From NCBI RefSeq assembly GCF_000477435.1, contig NC_022576.1, positions 2,914,001 through 2,978,000 of the forward strand: DNA of 64,000 bases, read 5' to 3'. Positions within the stretch are counted from its first letter, which is position 1. Every line of letters begins with the position of its first letter. The notes beneath the pieces were generated by a model. That model saw only the letters and a list, made by a program, of their open reading frames with translations. It ran no database searches and had not been told where the DNA came from. Positions 35,601 to 43,700 of the stretch are shown here, piece by piece. Origin of the DNA: Candidatus Symbiobacter mobilis CR. GTDB lineage: Bacteria; Pseudomonadota; Gammaproteobacteria; Burkholderiales; Burkholderiaceae_C. A program made the position numbers and the translations under genes.

Positions 35601-37129
35601 TGGCGGCCACAGACGGTGTCAGCGGCCAGATGATCCTGCTCGGGGGGCATACTGACGATGTCAATCATGTGGCCTTTTCTGGAGAGCGCGCTGAAGGTGG
35701 CTTCTGGTTGGCGAGTGCGTCAAGTGATGGCAACGTTGGCCTGTGGTCGGTGCCAGCCACAGGCGATGTTGGCGGCCCGATGATGCGACTCGAGGGGCAT
35801 ATCAACGTTGTTGGGAACCTCGCCTTTTCCGGGGAACGTGCTGAGGGTGGCTACTGGCTGGCGAGTGCCGATCTACACAACGTCTGCCTGTGGTCGGTCG
35901 AAGGCTCAGGCGGTGTCAGCGACTTGAAGATTCAGTTCGACGGGCATACCGACACTGTTAATCATGTGGCCTTTTCCGGGGAACGTGCTGAGGGTGGCTA
36001 CTGGCTGGCGAGTGCGTCAAAGGATCACAACGTCTGCCTGTGGTCGGTCGAAGGCTCAGGCGGTGTCAGCGGCCAGATGATTCAGCTCGAGGGGCATAGC
36101 GACCGGGTCCACTATGTGGCCTTCTCTGGGAAGCGTACCGAGGGTGGCTTCTGGCTGGCGAGTGCCTGTTTGGATGGCAACGTCGGCCTGTGGTCGGTGC
36201 CAGCCACAGGCGATGTTGGCGGCTCGATGATCCTGCTCAAGAGGAATCCTGAAAGTGTCATACATGTGGCCTTTTCTGGAGAGCGCGCTGAAGGTGGCTT
36301 CTGGTTGGCGAGTGCCTCTTCGTATGGCAACGCCGGCCTGTGGTCGGTGGCGCCCGAAGTCGGTGTCAGCGGCCCGATGATTCCGCTCAAAGGGCATCAT
36401 ACTGAAGGTGCCAAACATGTGGCCTTCTCTGAGAATCGTACCGAGGGTGGCTTCTGGCTGGCGAGTGCGTCAAGGGATGGCAACGTCCGCCTGTGGTCGG
36501 TGCCAGCCACAGGCGATGTTGGCGGCCTGATGATGCTGCTCAAGGGGCATACTGAAAGTGTCAAACATGTAGCCTTTTCCGGGGTGCGCGCTGACAATGG
36601 CTTCTGGTTGGCGAGTGCGTCAAGTGATGACAACGTCGGCCTGTGGTCGGTGGCGCCCGAAGTCGGTGTCAGCGGCCCGATGATTCCGCTCAAAGGGCAT
36701 ACTAAAGGTGTCCAACATGTGGCCTTCTCTGGGAAGCGTACCGATGGTGGCTTCTGGTTGGCGAGTGCGTCTGATGATCACAGTGTAGGGCTTTGGTCGG
36801 TGGCACCCGAAGTCGGTGTCCGTGATCCTATGAGTCGGCTCCAGGGGCATACTGAAAGTGTCAATCGTGTAGCCTTTTGCGGGGAGCGCGCTAACGGCAA
36901 TCCAGTGTTGGTATCGGCCAGCGACAGGGAGATCATCTTCTGGCGCATTCCGGACGGTCTGCTACTGGCACGAGTTTCCTTCAGCGCCGACGCAATACAA
37001 ATCATGAGTCTGCGCTGGAGCACCGACCAGCAAATGCTGCTTGTTGCGGGCGTGCTGGGTACCCGGGCGGTCAACCTGAGCCTGATCGTTCCTGAGTGGC
37101 TGTTGTCGGGAGAGCACAGCGCCCCTTGA
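32648..37129 (+). CDS. STAND-type NTPase with N-terminal zinc ribbon and two WD40 propellers
   Basis: 1493 residues. Residues 5-25 form a zinc ribbon (CNFC...CSVC). A P-loop domain follows with a modified Walker A (AADAIWGKTHF, about 100-112) and Walker B LLLDGVDEIWG (about 221-231), as in NACHT/STAND ATPases. Residues about 400-680 are helical. From about residue 690 come some 15 WD40 blades, most of the form GHTxxVxHVAFSxxRAxGGFWLASASSDGNVGLWSV, enough for two seven-bladed propellers. STAND-WD40 proteins are ligand-triggered switches in bacterial conflict systems. The 13 central blades are nearly identical in DNA, so the sensor surface is expanding or homogenising. It converges on the ClpB D2-like gene with a 24-bp gap. 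Confidence 0.88.
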   Translation: MTVKCNFCGQQFDRIDSPDNLCSVCLAGELIAQTHDDQVDQILDGKFTAPPTDYGKGLVLVLPQVLQDSAGRYAGDCYGRDWLRTKISDFVRHNVQGYVIIAADAIWGKTHFALDWYRNTLKRDSDKPLASSELPPLSGWAFIRKEAVPIYSNPVDILLWLEAQTRNQRDMPYSDQRPAPGQATIGDFKSFNADGPKKLAEHFYNFLVELGGHAQTKGDQAILLLDGVDEIWGSSGTHPSSLFPGALPLMLPKGVFIVLLSRPGKHLRWKSGDPQSPCLTLDLASAFKPGAADDGQLDLLRQGNQKDLESYLEGRLEKMRNDGLVKLDEWQKLNRDLLDAAQGYLIVLITLLANDINLADRLEAWRNNPKSLPRGPKELFAGVLIRILEHLRVEANRNGLDDTCCNCQVITSLGLAASLRQPMTMKGLGLLLFPNKKPVAQSALSCPIALSCPMTADACKAALDYCAEVFVGQHAGDHGVVLAFWHPLMRDIAIAAFRALWSHQDINVANIVAALGQDATTTLQPLHRWLAMCSQRFWKGGHVDEDKRAACAYALAWGPWHGLHSGNQEVSGQSINTLQDPVYLQTVYSRFGNQAGRILDPTVAEALGHPDNTHPQLLGWVQRALVHHDRALAEGELAVASVLYNDLCGSDAIDAQWRQTVHELALAAGPVRWAPGSPPQMLKFKFQEYVTSIAFSPDARWLAVATGKDIVLLEAQGDAFRETTRLQGHSNWVNYVVFSGKRTEGGFWLASASSDGVGLWSVPATGDVGGPMILLKGHTGRVNHVAFSGERADGGFWLASASSDGNVGLWSVPATGGVSGPMIPLEGHTDGVNHVAFSEKRVDNGFWLASSSGNLNLGMWTGTSGDPNVGLWSVPATGGVSDPMIQLEGHTGWVNHVAFSEKRADNSFWLASASDDGNVGLWSVPATDDGVSGPMIQLEGRRSRHMAFSGKRAEGGFWLASASGFWLASASSDDGFDDKVGLWSVAATDGVSGQMILLGGHTDDVNHVAFSGERAEGGFWLASASSDGNVGLWSVPATGDVGGPMMRLEGHINVVGNLAFSGERAEGGYWLASADLHNVCLWSVEGSGGVSDLKIQFDGHTDTVNHVAFSGERAEGGYWLASASKDHNVCLWSVEGSGGVSGQMIQLEGHSDRVHYVAFSGKRTEGGFWLASACLDGNVGLWSVPATGDVGGSMILLKRNPESVIHVAFSGERAEGGFWLASASSYGNAGLWSVAPEVGVSGPMIPLKGHHTEGAKHVAFSENRTEGGFWLASASRDGNVRLWSVPATGDVGGLMMLLKGHTESVKHVAFSGVRADNGFWLASASSDDNVGLWSVAPEVGVSGPMIPLKGHTKGVQHVAFSGKRTDGGFWLASASDDHSVGLWSVAPEVGVRDPMSRLQGHTESVNRVAFCGERANGNPVLVSASDREIIFWRIPDGLLLARVSFSADAIQIMSLRWSTDQQMLLVAGVLGTRAVNLSLIVPEWLLSGEHSAP
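34815..36870 (+). repeat. About 14 tandem near-identical WD40-coding repeats
   Basis: Units of about 150 bp recur with phrases such as GGCTTCTGGTTGGCGAGTGCG and CTGTGGTCGGTG. Variation is concentrated in a few loop positions and at insertions (units near 35,200 and 35,520 have extra residues). The antisense strand is also open because of this repetition and is not coding. Confidence 0.9.
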
Positions 37130-37153
37130 CGCTTGCGCTTGGTAGCCGCGTGC

Positions 37154-38479
37154 TCAGGTGGCGCACAGATGGGGCGTCAATGCACAGCCCACTGCATCGA
37201 CCCGCAAGGGCGAATGCACCACCCGAACATCCTGTAGCCCGTCGCGGTAGGCGTTGATAAAAGCTTTGCCGAGGCTGCGCTCGATCAGGTACTCGTCCTG
37301 GCGTACGCCAAAGCGCTGGTCGGCGCGCGCAATCAGCTCGGCGACGGACTCGGGGGTGACTTCCTTTACCGAGACGCCATAGGTTCGGCCGGTGCGTTCG
37401 ATGGCGGCGACCATGGCAGCGGCGCGGTGGCGGGACTCCAGGGGCCGGAACAAGGCAAACGCCTGGATGCGTCCGACCAGTTCACGCGGGATGTGCTGTT
37501 CGACCAGGTGCCGCCGGCAGAGCTCGTCGATAAGGTCTTCACCGGCGTTGCGCTCGAGTTGGTCGATGTCGCCGAGCAGTCGGTCGGCTCCAAGGTTGCT
37601 GGTGAAGGCCAGGATGGATTCGCGGGCATCAATTTCATGGCGACCGTCGACGCTGGCGGCGCTGCTGATCCGCCCCGCGTCCATCAGGTTCATGAACATT
37701 CGGAAAACATCCCGGTGCGCTTTCTCGATCTCGTCAAAGAGCAAGACGCTTTTCGGGTAGCGCGCCAGATGGCGAATGAACTGCGAGCTGTCACCGTGGC
37801 CCGCATAGCCTTGCGGAGAGCCGAGTAGTTGAGAGACGCGATAGGCCTCCTGGTATTCGGCCATGTCCAGGCGCAGAAACTGGTAGCCGCTGTCTTTCAG
37901 GGACTGAGCCAGGGCCTGGCAGGCGCTGGTTTTGCCCACGCCGGTGGGGCCGAGCAGAAATAAGGTCGTCGGACGCGTGGGCTGGCGGCGCGAGGCATGT
38001 CTGACCGCGAGTTCGGCGATGGTTTGCACTGCGCTGTCTTGGCCGAAGATGGTGCTCTGGATGGATTGCTGGATGTCCTCGACACGGATGTCGGCGATGG
38101 CCTTCTGGCGTTCGGAGACGGCGTCGGCGACGGCGTCCAGGTCGGTCAGCGTTTCTGGGGCTTGAGCTTGACTTGATGCACGCCCATCAAAAGCATCACT
38201 GAGCGGACCCTGGACAAAACGTATCAGGGCATCGAAGCTGTCGAAGACGATTTCGCCTGATTCGAACAGGGGGCGGAGCTCAGCGGTTCCCGCATAGGCC
38301 GTACCAGGGTCCACTAGCAGCGCATAGCGGCCGCTCGGCCTGGCTTCGAAGCCGACCCTGCCACGCTGCGGTTGGCAGCCGGAAGGCAAGGTGCAGTCGC
38401 TAAATACCACTGTGGATCGTGTCAGGCGTTGCCGAAGGTCGGCGAATGCATCCCCACTACCATTGATGAACTGTTTCAT
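37154..38479 (-). CDS. ClpB D2-like AAA+ protein
   Basis: 441 residues. The first 140 are unassigned. A ClpB/ClpA second-module ATPase follows: IFGQDSAVQTIAELAV, Walker A GPTGVGKT (177-184), DMAEYQEAYRVSQLLGSPQGYAGHG, Walker B VLLFDEIEKAH (245-255), then FTSNLGAD (sensor 1) and a C-terminal lid (IERSLGKAFINAYRDG). There is no D1 and no N-domain. ATG 38,479 follows AAGGAAA. It complements the cluster A ClpB-like protein, whose D2 is dead: together they look like a two-part ClpB. It shares the operon with the 64- and 96-residue genes. Confidence 0.87.
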   Translation of the reverse strand: MKQFINGSGDAFADLRQRLTRSTVVFSDCTLPSGCQPQRGRVGFEARPSGRYALLVDPGTAYAGTAELRPLFESGEIVFDSFDALIRFVQGPLSDAFDGRASSQAQAPETLTDLDAVADAVSERQKAIADIRVEDIQQSIQSTIFGQDSAVQTIAELAVRHASRRQPTRPTTLFLLGPTGVGKTSACQALAQSLKDSGYQFLRLDMAEYQEAYRVSQLLGSPQGYAGHGDSSQFIRHLARYPKSVLLFDEIEKAHRDVFRMFMNLMDAGRISSAASVDGRHEIDARESILAFTSNLGADRLLGDIDQLERNAGEDLIDELCRRHLVEQHIPRELVGRIQAFALFRPLESRHRAAAMVAAIERTGRTYGVSVKEVTPESVAELIARADQRFGVRQDEYLIERSLGKAFINAYRDGLQDVRVVHSPLRVDAVGCALTPHLCAT

Positions 38480-38513
38480 CGAAGTTTCCTTTCCGTTTGG
38501 ATTGCATGGCAAG

Positions 38514-38536
38514 ACCGGGGGCGTACCACCCCCGGT
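38514..38536 (-). terminator. Hairpin between the 64-residue gene and the ClpB D2-like gene
   Basis: ACCGGGGG and CCCCCGGT pair over a 7-base loop. No T-run follows on the minus strand; read as a processing or attenuation hairpin like those in the other gaps of this operon. Confidence 0.5.
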
Positions 38537-38544
38537 GATTTTGG

Positions 38545-38739
38545 TCAGACACCGTTGCGTTTTCTGTTGCCGTCGCGCCAGCCCTGGCTGTATCCGTCAA
38601 GAAAGGTCTCGGTGTATGTTTGTGGACGCAGGGCCTGCTTCATGCCTTCGAGCAGGCTGACAGGGTTCTTTTTCTTGCCGGCTAGAGCGTCGCTGTAGCC
38701 AAGGTTGTAGCCATCTTTGGAACCATTCGTGTAGCTCAT
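38545..38739 (-). CDS. 64-residue small protein with GY-x-x-G repeats
   Basis: ATG 38,739 has AAGGAG seven bases upstream. The sequence has two related segments, DGYNLGYSDALAGKKK and DGYSQGWRDGNRKR, separated by a helix. Unrecognised. Hairpins lie on both sides (38,514 and 38,786), so its RNA may be stable and abundant, as for the repeat peptide. It could be a second small substrate or adaptor of the AAA+ protein. Confidence 0.7.
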   Translation of the reverse strand: MSYTNGSKDGYNLGYSDALAGKKKNPVSLLEGMKQALRPQTYTETFLDGYSQGWRDGNRKRNGV

Positions 38740-38785
38740 TTGTTTCTCCTTTGCGTTGAAATGGCGTGATTGCCGGTGGATGGGA

Positions 38786-38803
38786 CGCAGCGTTGATGCT
38801 GCG
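38786..38803 (-). terminator. Hairpin between the 96- and 64-residue genes
   Basis: CGCAGC and GCTGCG pair around a 6-base loop. There is no T-run. Probably an mRNA processing or stability element rather than a terminator. Confidence 0.4.
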
Positions 38804-38815
38804 GCCCGAACTTGC

Positions 38816-39106
38816 TCAGAATCGCTTTCCTTCTCGGCGAAAGCTTTCCGTGTTCTCCGCCCATTGCGAGGCGATCTTCTTGATGGTGTCGCGCGAGCGG
38901 GGCTCTGGATCGAAGCAGATGTAATGCTGATCGCGTGCGGAGTCGTAGTAGCGGTGCGTGCTGTGCGCATCCGTCGGGCGGCCCTGGTAGCTTGGCTGCG
39001 AGACAATGTAGGCTCGCTCGGTGCCGTTGGGTGTGGTCACAAACTGAAATTTGTAGTCAATCGCGTTGCTTTTGGTGCGGTAGACGAGGGTTTCATTGCT
39101 AGGCAT
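38816..39106 (-). CDS. 96-residue protein of unknown family (paralogue 2)
   Basis: The full-length paralogue of the product of 24,081-24,371, about 60 percent alike by eye, with conserved YRTK, DYKF(Q/E)FVTT, GTERAYI, QPSY, HSTHRY, QHYICF(D/E)PEP and a C-terminal QWAE helix. ATG 39,106 has AGGAG six bases upstream. A 5' fragment of a second copy lies at 21,781-21,858. In the ancestral operon this gene followed the SH3b gene, so the operon held two tandem members of this family. Confidence 0.8.
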   Translation of the reverse strand: MPSNETLVYRTKSNAIDYKFQFVTTPNGTERAYIVSQPSYQGRPTDAHSTHRYYDSARDQHYICFDPEPRSRDTIKKIASQWAENTESFRREGKRF

Positions 39107-39179
39107 GGTGTTCTCCTGAAGTGGGGTTAAGAAGACGTGACAGAGTGCGTCGACTTGAGGCGAGGCCCCAGTTTATTAA

Positions 39180-39234
39180 GCAACTCACATTTGAGCGTGT
39201 GTTGAACCCTGCTGAGTGTCCGAATAACACTCAG
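39180..39234 (-). promoter_or_regulatory. ATGTGAGTTGC motif and CTGAGTGT hairpin upstream of the 96-residue gene
   Basis: The 11-mer ATGTGAGTTGC is at 39,180-39,190. A perfect 8-bp stem (CTGAGTGT/ACACTCAG) lies at 39,212-39,234, between the end of SH3b and this gene. In the left repeat copy IS1380 is inserted in the ACTCA of that stem. Confidence 0.5.
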
Positions 39235-39252
39235 TCAAGTACGGTTCGAGGC

Positions 39253-39572
39253 TCAGTAGGACAGCAGACGCTGATTTGCCCAGCCCTGGCCAGCGGCGCT
39301 TTTGACCGCGACCCAGGTTGACGTTTGCCCATTGAGGGTGTTCCTGGTTTCGGAGCCGCTGCGGACTTGGATGACATCCGAGCAATTCGCTACATAACTG
39401 ACTTGGTACTGCTTGCCAGGGCCGTTACGTACATTGGCTTGGTAAGGACAGTTCCAACTTGCGGATGAGTAGCGATCTTGGGATTGCCCACGCAGTTGAA
39501 TGATGCCTGCCGCCAACAGGGCAAGGACGATCAGTGCTGACCACCAGGGACTTGAGTTTGCCGAGCGTTGTG
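39253..39572 (-). pseudogene. 5'-truncated copy of the SH3b membrane protein gene
   Basis: Codons 27-131 are the same as in the intact gene at 23,702-24,097, including the transmembrane helix and the SH3b part, but the start and first 26 codons are replaced by unrelated DNA. An in-frame ATG at 39,516 could still give an 87-residue protein that starts within the membrane helix. Confidence 0.88.
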
Positions 39573-39754
39573 TGGTGCGCCGCGTCAGTGGCCGAGTGAC
39601 AAACTACAAGGATGCCGAGATGGCACCGCGCTGGACAGCTGCTGGCTTTTTGGAGGCAGTAAAATCATGCAAGAAACTACGCGGTCATGCGGACCTGAAA
39701 ATCCTAATAAACAGTCTTCGCCCAGTTTCCCAACAAGTCAAGAAGGCAGCATAA
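39573..39754 (+). pseudogene. C-terminal fragment of a transposase
   Basis: The frame reads RRVSGRVTNYKDAEMAPRWTAAGFLEAVK...LRGHADLKILINSLR, resembling the usual end of transposases with N.K.W....M.LRWTAAG..EA...FR. It starts exactly where the direct repeat ends, which suggests an IS-mediated deletion made the right edge of the repeat. Family not certain. I see nothing in 39,755-39,861. Confidence 0.6.
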
Positions 39755-39861
39755 TCTTCATGACCACCGGATCAAACCTGCAACTGTGTTCGGGACTCGC
39801 CACATCACGTTGCCAAGTCCATTGAGTGCAATCCTGGAAACCAGCCATATCGTTTCATGAC

Positions 39862-40299
39862 TTATGCCACGCAAAGGCGCAGTTTCAAGTCACTCAGAAC
39901 CCTGGCCAATCCCTCATCTTTGTCGCTGTAAGGAAAATCAAAGCCGTCAACCTTCACCCACTGAGACTCTTGGCCCGGATGGACATAGGCCTCAAAGTCA
40001 TCGACTAGCAGCGTCTCATGAACCAGGGCGTCTTGAACGAATCTCAGGTCTTTGGTCTTTCCCTCCCACGAAACAAATTCGACAGTGGCAAACCAGGGTG
40101 GGGCGACGCGCTCTTCAACCAACAGGTGTGCGATTTGCCGAAATCGGTCTTCCCTGACGGCAGTGAATATGAGGATACGAGAAAAGAGTGCTCTGCACTC
40201 CTCAAGGAACGCAAACAAACCAGGTCGTGGAATTTGGCTCATCGAATTCGAAATGAGAGTTCCCTCTAGATCAAGGGTAAGGACACTTGGTCGTGGCAT
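39862..40299 (-). CDS. Small HAD-superfamily (NIF-like) phosphatase
   Basis: 145 residues from ATG 40,299; a TTG twelve bases earlier is possible. Motif I is LTLDLEGTLIS (the nucleophile Asp is present, the second Asp is Glu), ILIFTAVRED fits motif II, and LLVDDFEAYVHPG motif IV. The length suits NIF/FCP-like minimal HAD phosphatases or a phospho-protein reader. It points away from the RNA polymerase operon, and a role with it is unknown. Confidence 0.68.
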   Translation of the reverse strand: MPRPSVLTLDLEGTLISNSMSQIPRPGLFAFLEECRALFSRILIFTAVREDRFRQIAHLLVEERVAPPWFATVEFVSWEGKTKDLRFVQDALVHETLLVDDFEAYVHPGQESQWVKVDGFDFPYSDKDEGLARVLSDLKLRLCVA

Positions 40300-40311
40300 G
40301 TTGATTGGCAA

Positions 40312-40781
40312 CCTTTAATCAAAAACGTTCCGAACCTCAAATTTCGTGATCCGTGCGATGAGGCAATTTCCAGGACTATTTCCGCCTTTAAAGTGGTAAA
40401 TAGCTGACCTGCCATCTAAGCCCGTGTTTGCATCGGCCAATGCAGTCATCTCGACTCAGCCGTCTTTTTTGACATGGGGTTCCTCCTGTCCCAGGTGCCC
40501 CGATCATGTGATGGATCGCTTTGCTTTCAATCCCTAAAATGGGGAAAGTACTACTAATAGTTAGTTGCCGAGTCTTGAGTGTATGAAATGACCCTGCGCC
40601 GGGGGAAATGGTGGTGGCGCAGCCGTTCGCCGGCTTGACGCCTGGCTGCGAACGCTTGAATGTCGTAAATTGATCTCAAAAAACCGGTCAAACTCAACCG
40701 CGCAAAGAATAACAATGGTACGATAATTTAGTCGTTTTCCGAGGCTTTTCTTTTGAGTTTTCGGTACGTCAAGGATATTCT
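40312..40781. other. Intergenic region upstream of the RNA polymerase operon
   Basis: 470 bp between the divergent HAD and polymerase genes. It must hold promoters for both, but I see no strong sigma70 or sigma54 match. A GC-rich palindromic stretch (GCGCAGCCGTTCGCCGG..., about 40,617-40,650) with CGCAGCC/GGCTGCG arms could form a hairpin. AAGGA just before the GTG at 40,782 is the ribosome site. Confidence 0.5.
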
Positions 40782-43700
40782 GTGAATACCATCTCCGATA
40801 CTTCAAAAACGGTCGAACTCGCCTTTGTCGTCTGCAAATCCGTCGATATGGCGGATGCGCCCAGTTACTGGCTTCAAGGAAATGTGCATCTGCTCGGCCC
40901 CAATTTTCTGGGCGGACATGTCGATCCGGGAGAGTCGCCGCGCGATGCCGCGATCCGCGAATTGATCGAAGAGCTTGGCGATGCGGAACTAGGTGCGAAA
41001 TGGGGTCTGTCCACAGATTCTGCGCCTGGATTTTCCGTGGATCGTTTGGCGCTCATCAAGTTCATCAAACCTTTGCATGGGGACGACCCTATATGCTTGC
41101 CGTTCTATTCGAGGCGCGCGAGTATGGAGCGTGTCGGTCTATGCCATTTCTACGAACTTGATCTGTCCAGCACGCCAGAAGGTAATGCAATCGAGGAGCG
41201 ACTGCACTGGCTGGCAGGGCGTACTCATCCGGATGATCCATCCCTGTTCGCTTCCCAGCGCTTGACCGGCGCAGAGCTTCTTGCCGAAGCCTGGCGCAAT
41301 CCAGTCAATCCCTTCATACGTGCGTATGTCAAGCACATCAACCGGTCCATGACCAACGTACCGGTATTCAAGCTCGATCTGGCTGATCTGGAGTCACAGC
41401 TCGAGGCGCGATTGCGCACGGCGATGCCGCTGGAGAACAGTTGCATATCGGCGACTTTGGTGCTGCCCAAGACGGCGGACATTCAGGACGCCTTCGCCTA
41501 TGGCGACTCCTTGACGATGGGGCTGGAACTACGCTGGTCGGGAAGTGACGATGTGTTCCGGGCCCGCATGCCCTTCGCACATGAAGGCGTATTCGTACTG
41601 GGCGAGGCAGCCCGTGATGCCGGACATAGCGTGGCGTACAGCCGTTGGCATCCCGCGCTGGTTGCACAACCTGGCTATTGGGCGGTACGCGAATTTCACG
41701 CCGGTGGCGAAACCGCGCGCGTACTGAAAGTCGCGCTGGAGAACGGTCGAGTCATCAATATGAGGCTTGACGAAGTCCGCAAAGGCGCAATCAAGACCAG
41801 ATCGGACCAATTCCGTTACGCAACTCCAGTGAGACAGGGGAATTTGCCCCGTTCACTGATGGCGAGCTTGCCCGGCCCGGGGGAACTGGTTTCTGAGTCA
41901 AGCTTGCGCGAGCGCCTTGAAGAGGCGCTCAAAGTACTTGCCACAAATGAGGGCATAGACTGGCTGGACGACCAGAATTTGCGCTATCAGCGTTTGTATA
42001 CCTATTCCGCTCATATTTTGGCAGTGTTTGGTTGGTTTCTGCGCCAGATCGGAGGCAGCAAGCGCGACCGTGAATCATTCTGGAGGGCCATGCTCAGCGG
42101 AGCGGATGCATTTGCCGACCAGGCTTTTCCTTTGAAACACTTGCGCAAGACTGGACGACTACACAGTTTTCGCCCGATTAATGCACTTGATGCGATTTCC
42201 AGGCTCACGTCGTTCACAAAATACCCCTACAGAAGTGAAATACTAGAACGCTTACCGGCCGTATTTCGACAGATTCACCCGAGTTATCGCGGTGTCGTCT
42301 GTCCATTCGAGAGCCCTGAATCAAAGCTGGTGGGTCTGACACTTAATTTGGCCCGTGGGGTCAATGTCGATGCTCAGGGCGTATTCAAACCGGCCGTGTC
42401 GAATGATACTTCGCTACAGGTGGGTTATTCCGCCAGTCTGGTGCCATTCCTGTGCCATAACGATGCGCCACGGACCATGATGGGCGCAAAAAACATGAAG
42501 CAGGCGGTTCGCATCCGTGACCCCCGCCCCCCCATGATCGACACTCATGGTGACGCTGCCATCTTTAGACTAGTTCGCCCGCTTCAGGAATTAGGCGTGC
42601 TGTCAGCGGATGTGCCGGCGGCGCCCGGCCGGGATCTTCTGGTCGCTTACATGCCATATGACGGCCTGAATTTCGAAGATGGCATTGTCGCGAATCAGCG
42701 ATTGCGCGATGAAGAATCCATGAACTGGATCGAGGACGAACACATCGAATATTTCATCGAGCCGGACTGGGAGTTGTGTCCAGGTAGTTTTGGCGAGGAT
42801 TCGTGGGAACGCAGTCAAGCGGCGATGTTCGACCACAGAGGGCTGCGTCGGTTGGGGTCGTTGATTCAGAGCTGGCCGGACGGGGACCGGGTCGCACATG
42901 TCCAGCACCGGTATAGCAAAAATTTGAGTCACATTAAATTGTTTCTCGCAAGCGAGGCGGAGTTGATCGGCCTGGAGTTTCTCCCTGCACCCGCGCAGGG
43001 CTATTGCAGTGCCTTGCACCTGACCCTGCGTCGTTACCGTCCGCTTGCGGTCGGCGACAAACTGATGGGACGACATGGCAACAAGGGGGTCATCGCCACC
43101 TTTATTGATCCGGAACGAATGCCAAGATATCCTGCTGATTCTCGGTTACCCGACAGCATCCGCGGACGCTCGGTGGATTTGCTGCTCAATCCCAATGGTG
43201 TGATTTCCCGTATGAACATGGGTCAACTGATCGAAACCCAGGCGACGCTGGCGATGACGTTGGGCGGCCCCAAGTTCGAAGGTCAGCAGCAATTCGATGC
43301 CCTGTCACGCCAGGCCCTGGCTGGATTTTTTGAAGCCAATACGCACGGCTTTGACCGGTATGGCGGCATTCGCTTGGAACTGCCGGATCGGGGCGTGTCC
43401 ACCACCCTGCCTGTGACCACGGGATTTCAGTATTTCCTTAGATTGAAGCAATCACCCATGGATAAGGCCCAGGTCAGGGCGGTGCCTCGCAGTGTTGCAG
43501 GCTATTCGAGGCTGACCGGGCAACCGCTAGGTGGACGCCGCCGGGGAGGTGGTCAGCGACTGGGTGAGATGGAGGTATGGGCACTGGCCGCGCATGGCGC
43601 GGGCCGTTTTCTAAGCAGCGCACTGACCGTGAAGAGTGATTATTCACGCCTGCAGGGGAACAACGATGAGCCATCAACCTACCGGTCGATCCAGGATTTT

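Larger units (their letters stand above)
39031..39572. repeat. 542-bp direct repeat, right copy (uninterrupted)
   Basis: It matches 21,781-21,983 plus 23,683-24,021 with about one visible difference. This copy retains the intact 96-residue gene on its left and a 5'-truncated SH3b gene; the left copy has the reverse. Homology ends at a transposase fragment at 39,573. Confidence 0.93.

Noticed and set aside
34815..36870. Repeat block as a CRISPR array or satellite
   Set aside because: The units are in frame, encode WD40 blades, and have no unique spacers of constant length.
40561..40806. 81-residue minus-strand open frame overlapping the polymerase start
   Set aside because: No ribosome site or recognisable sequence, and it overlaps the start of a strong gene.
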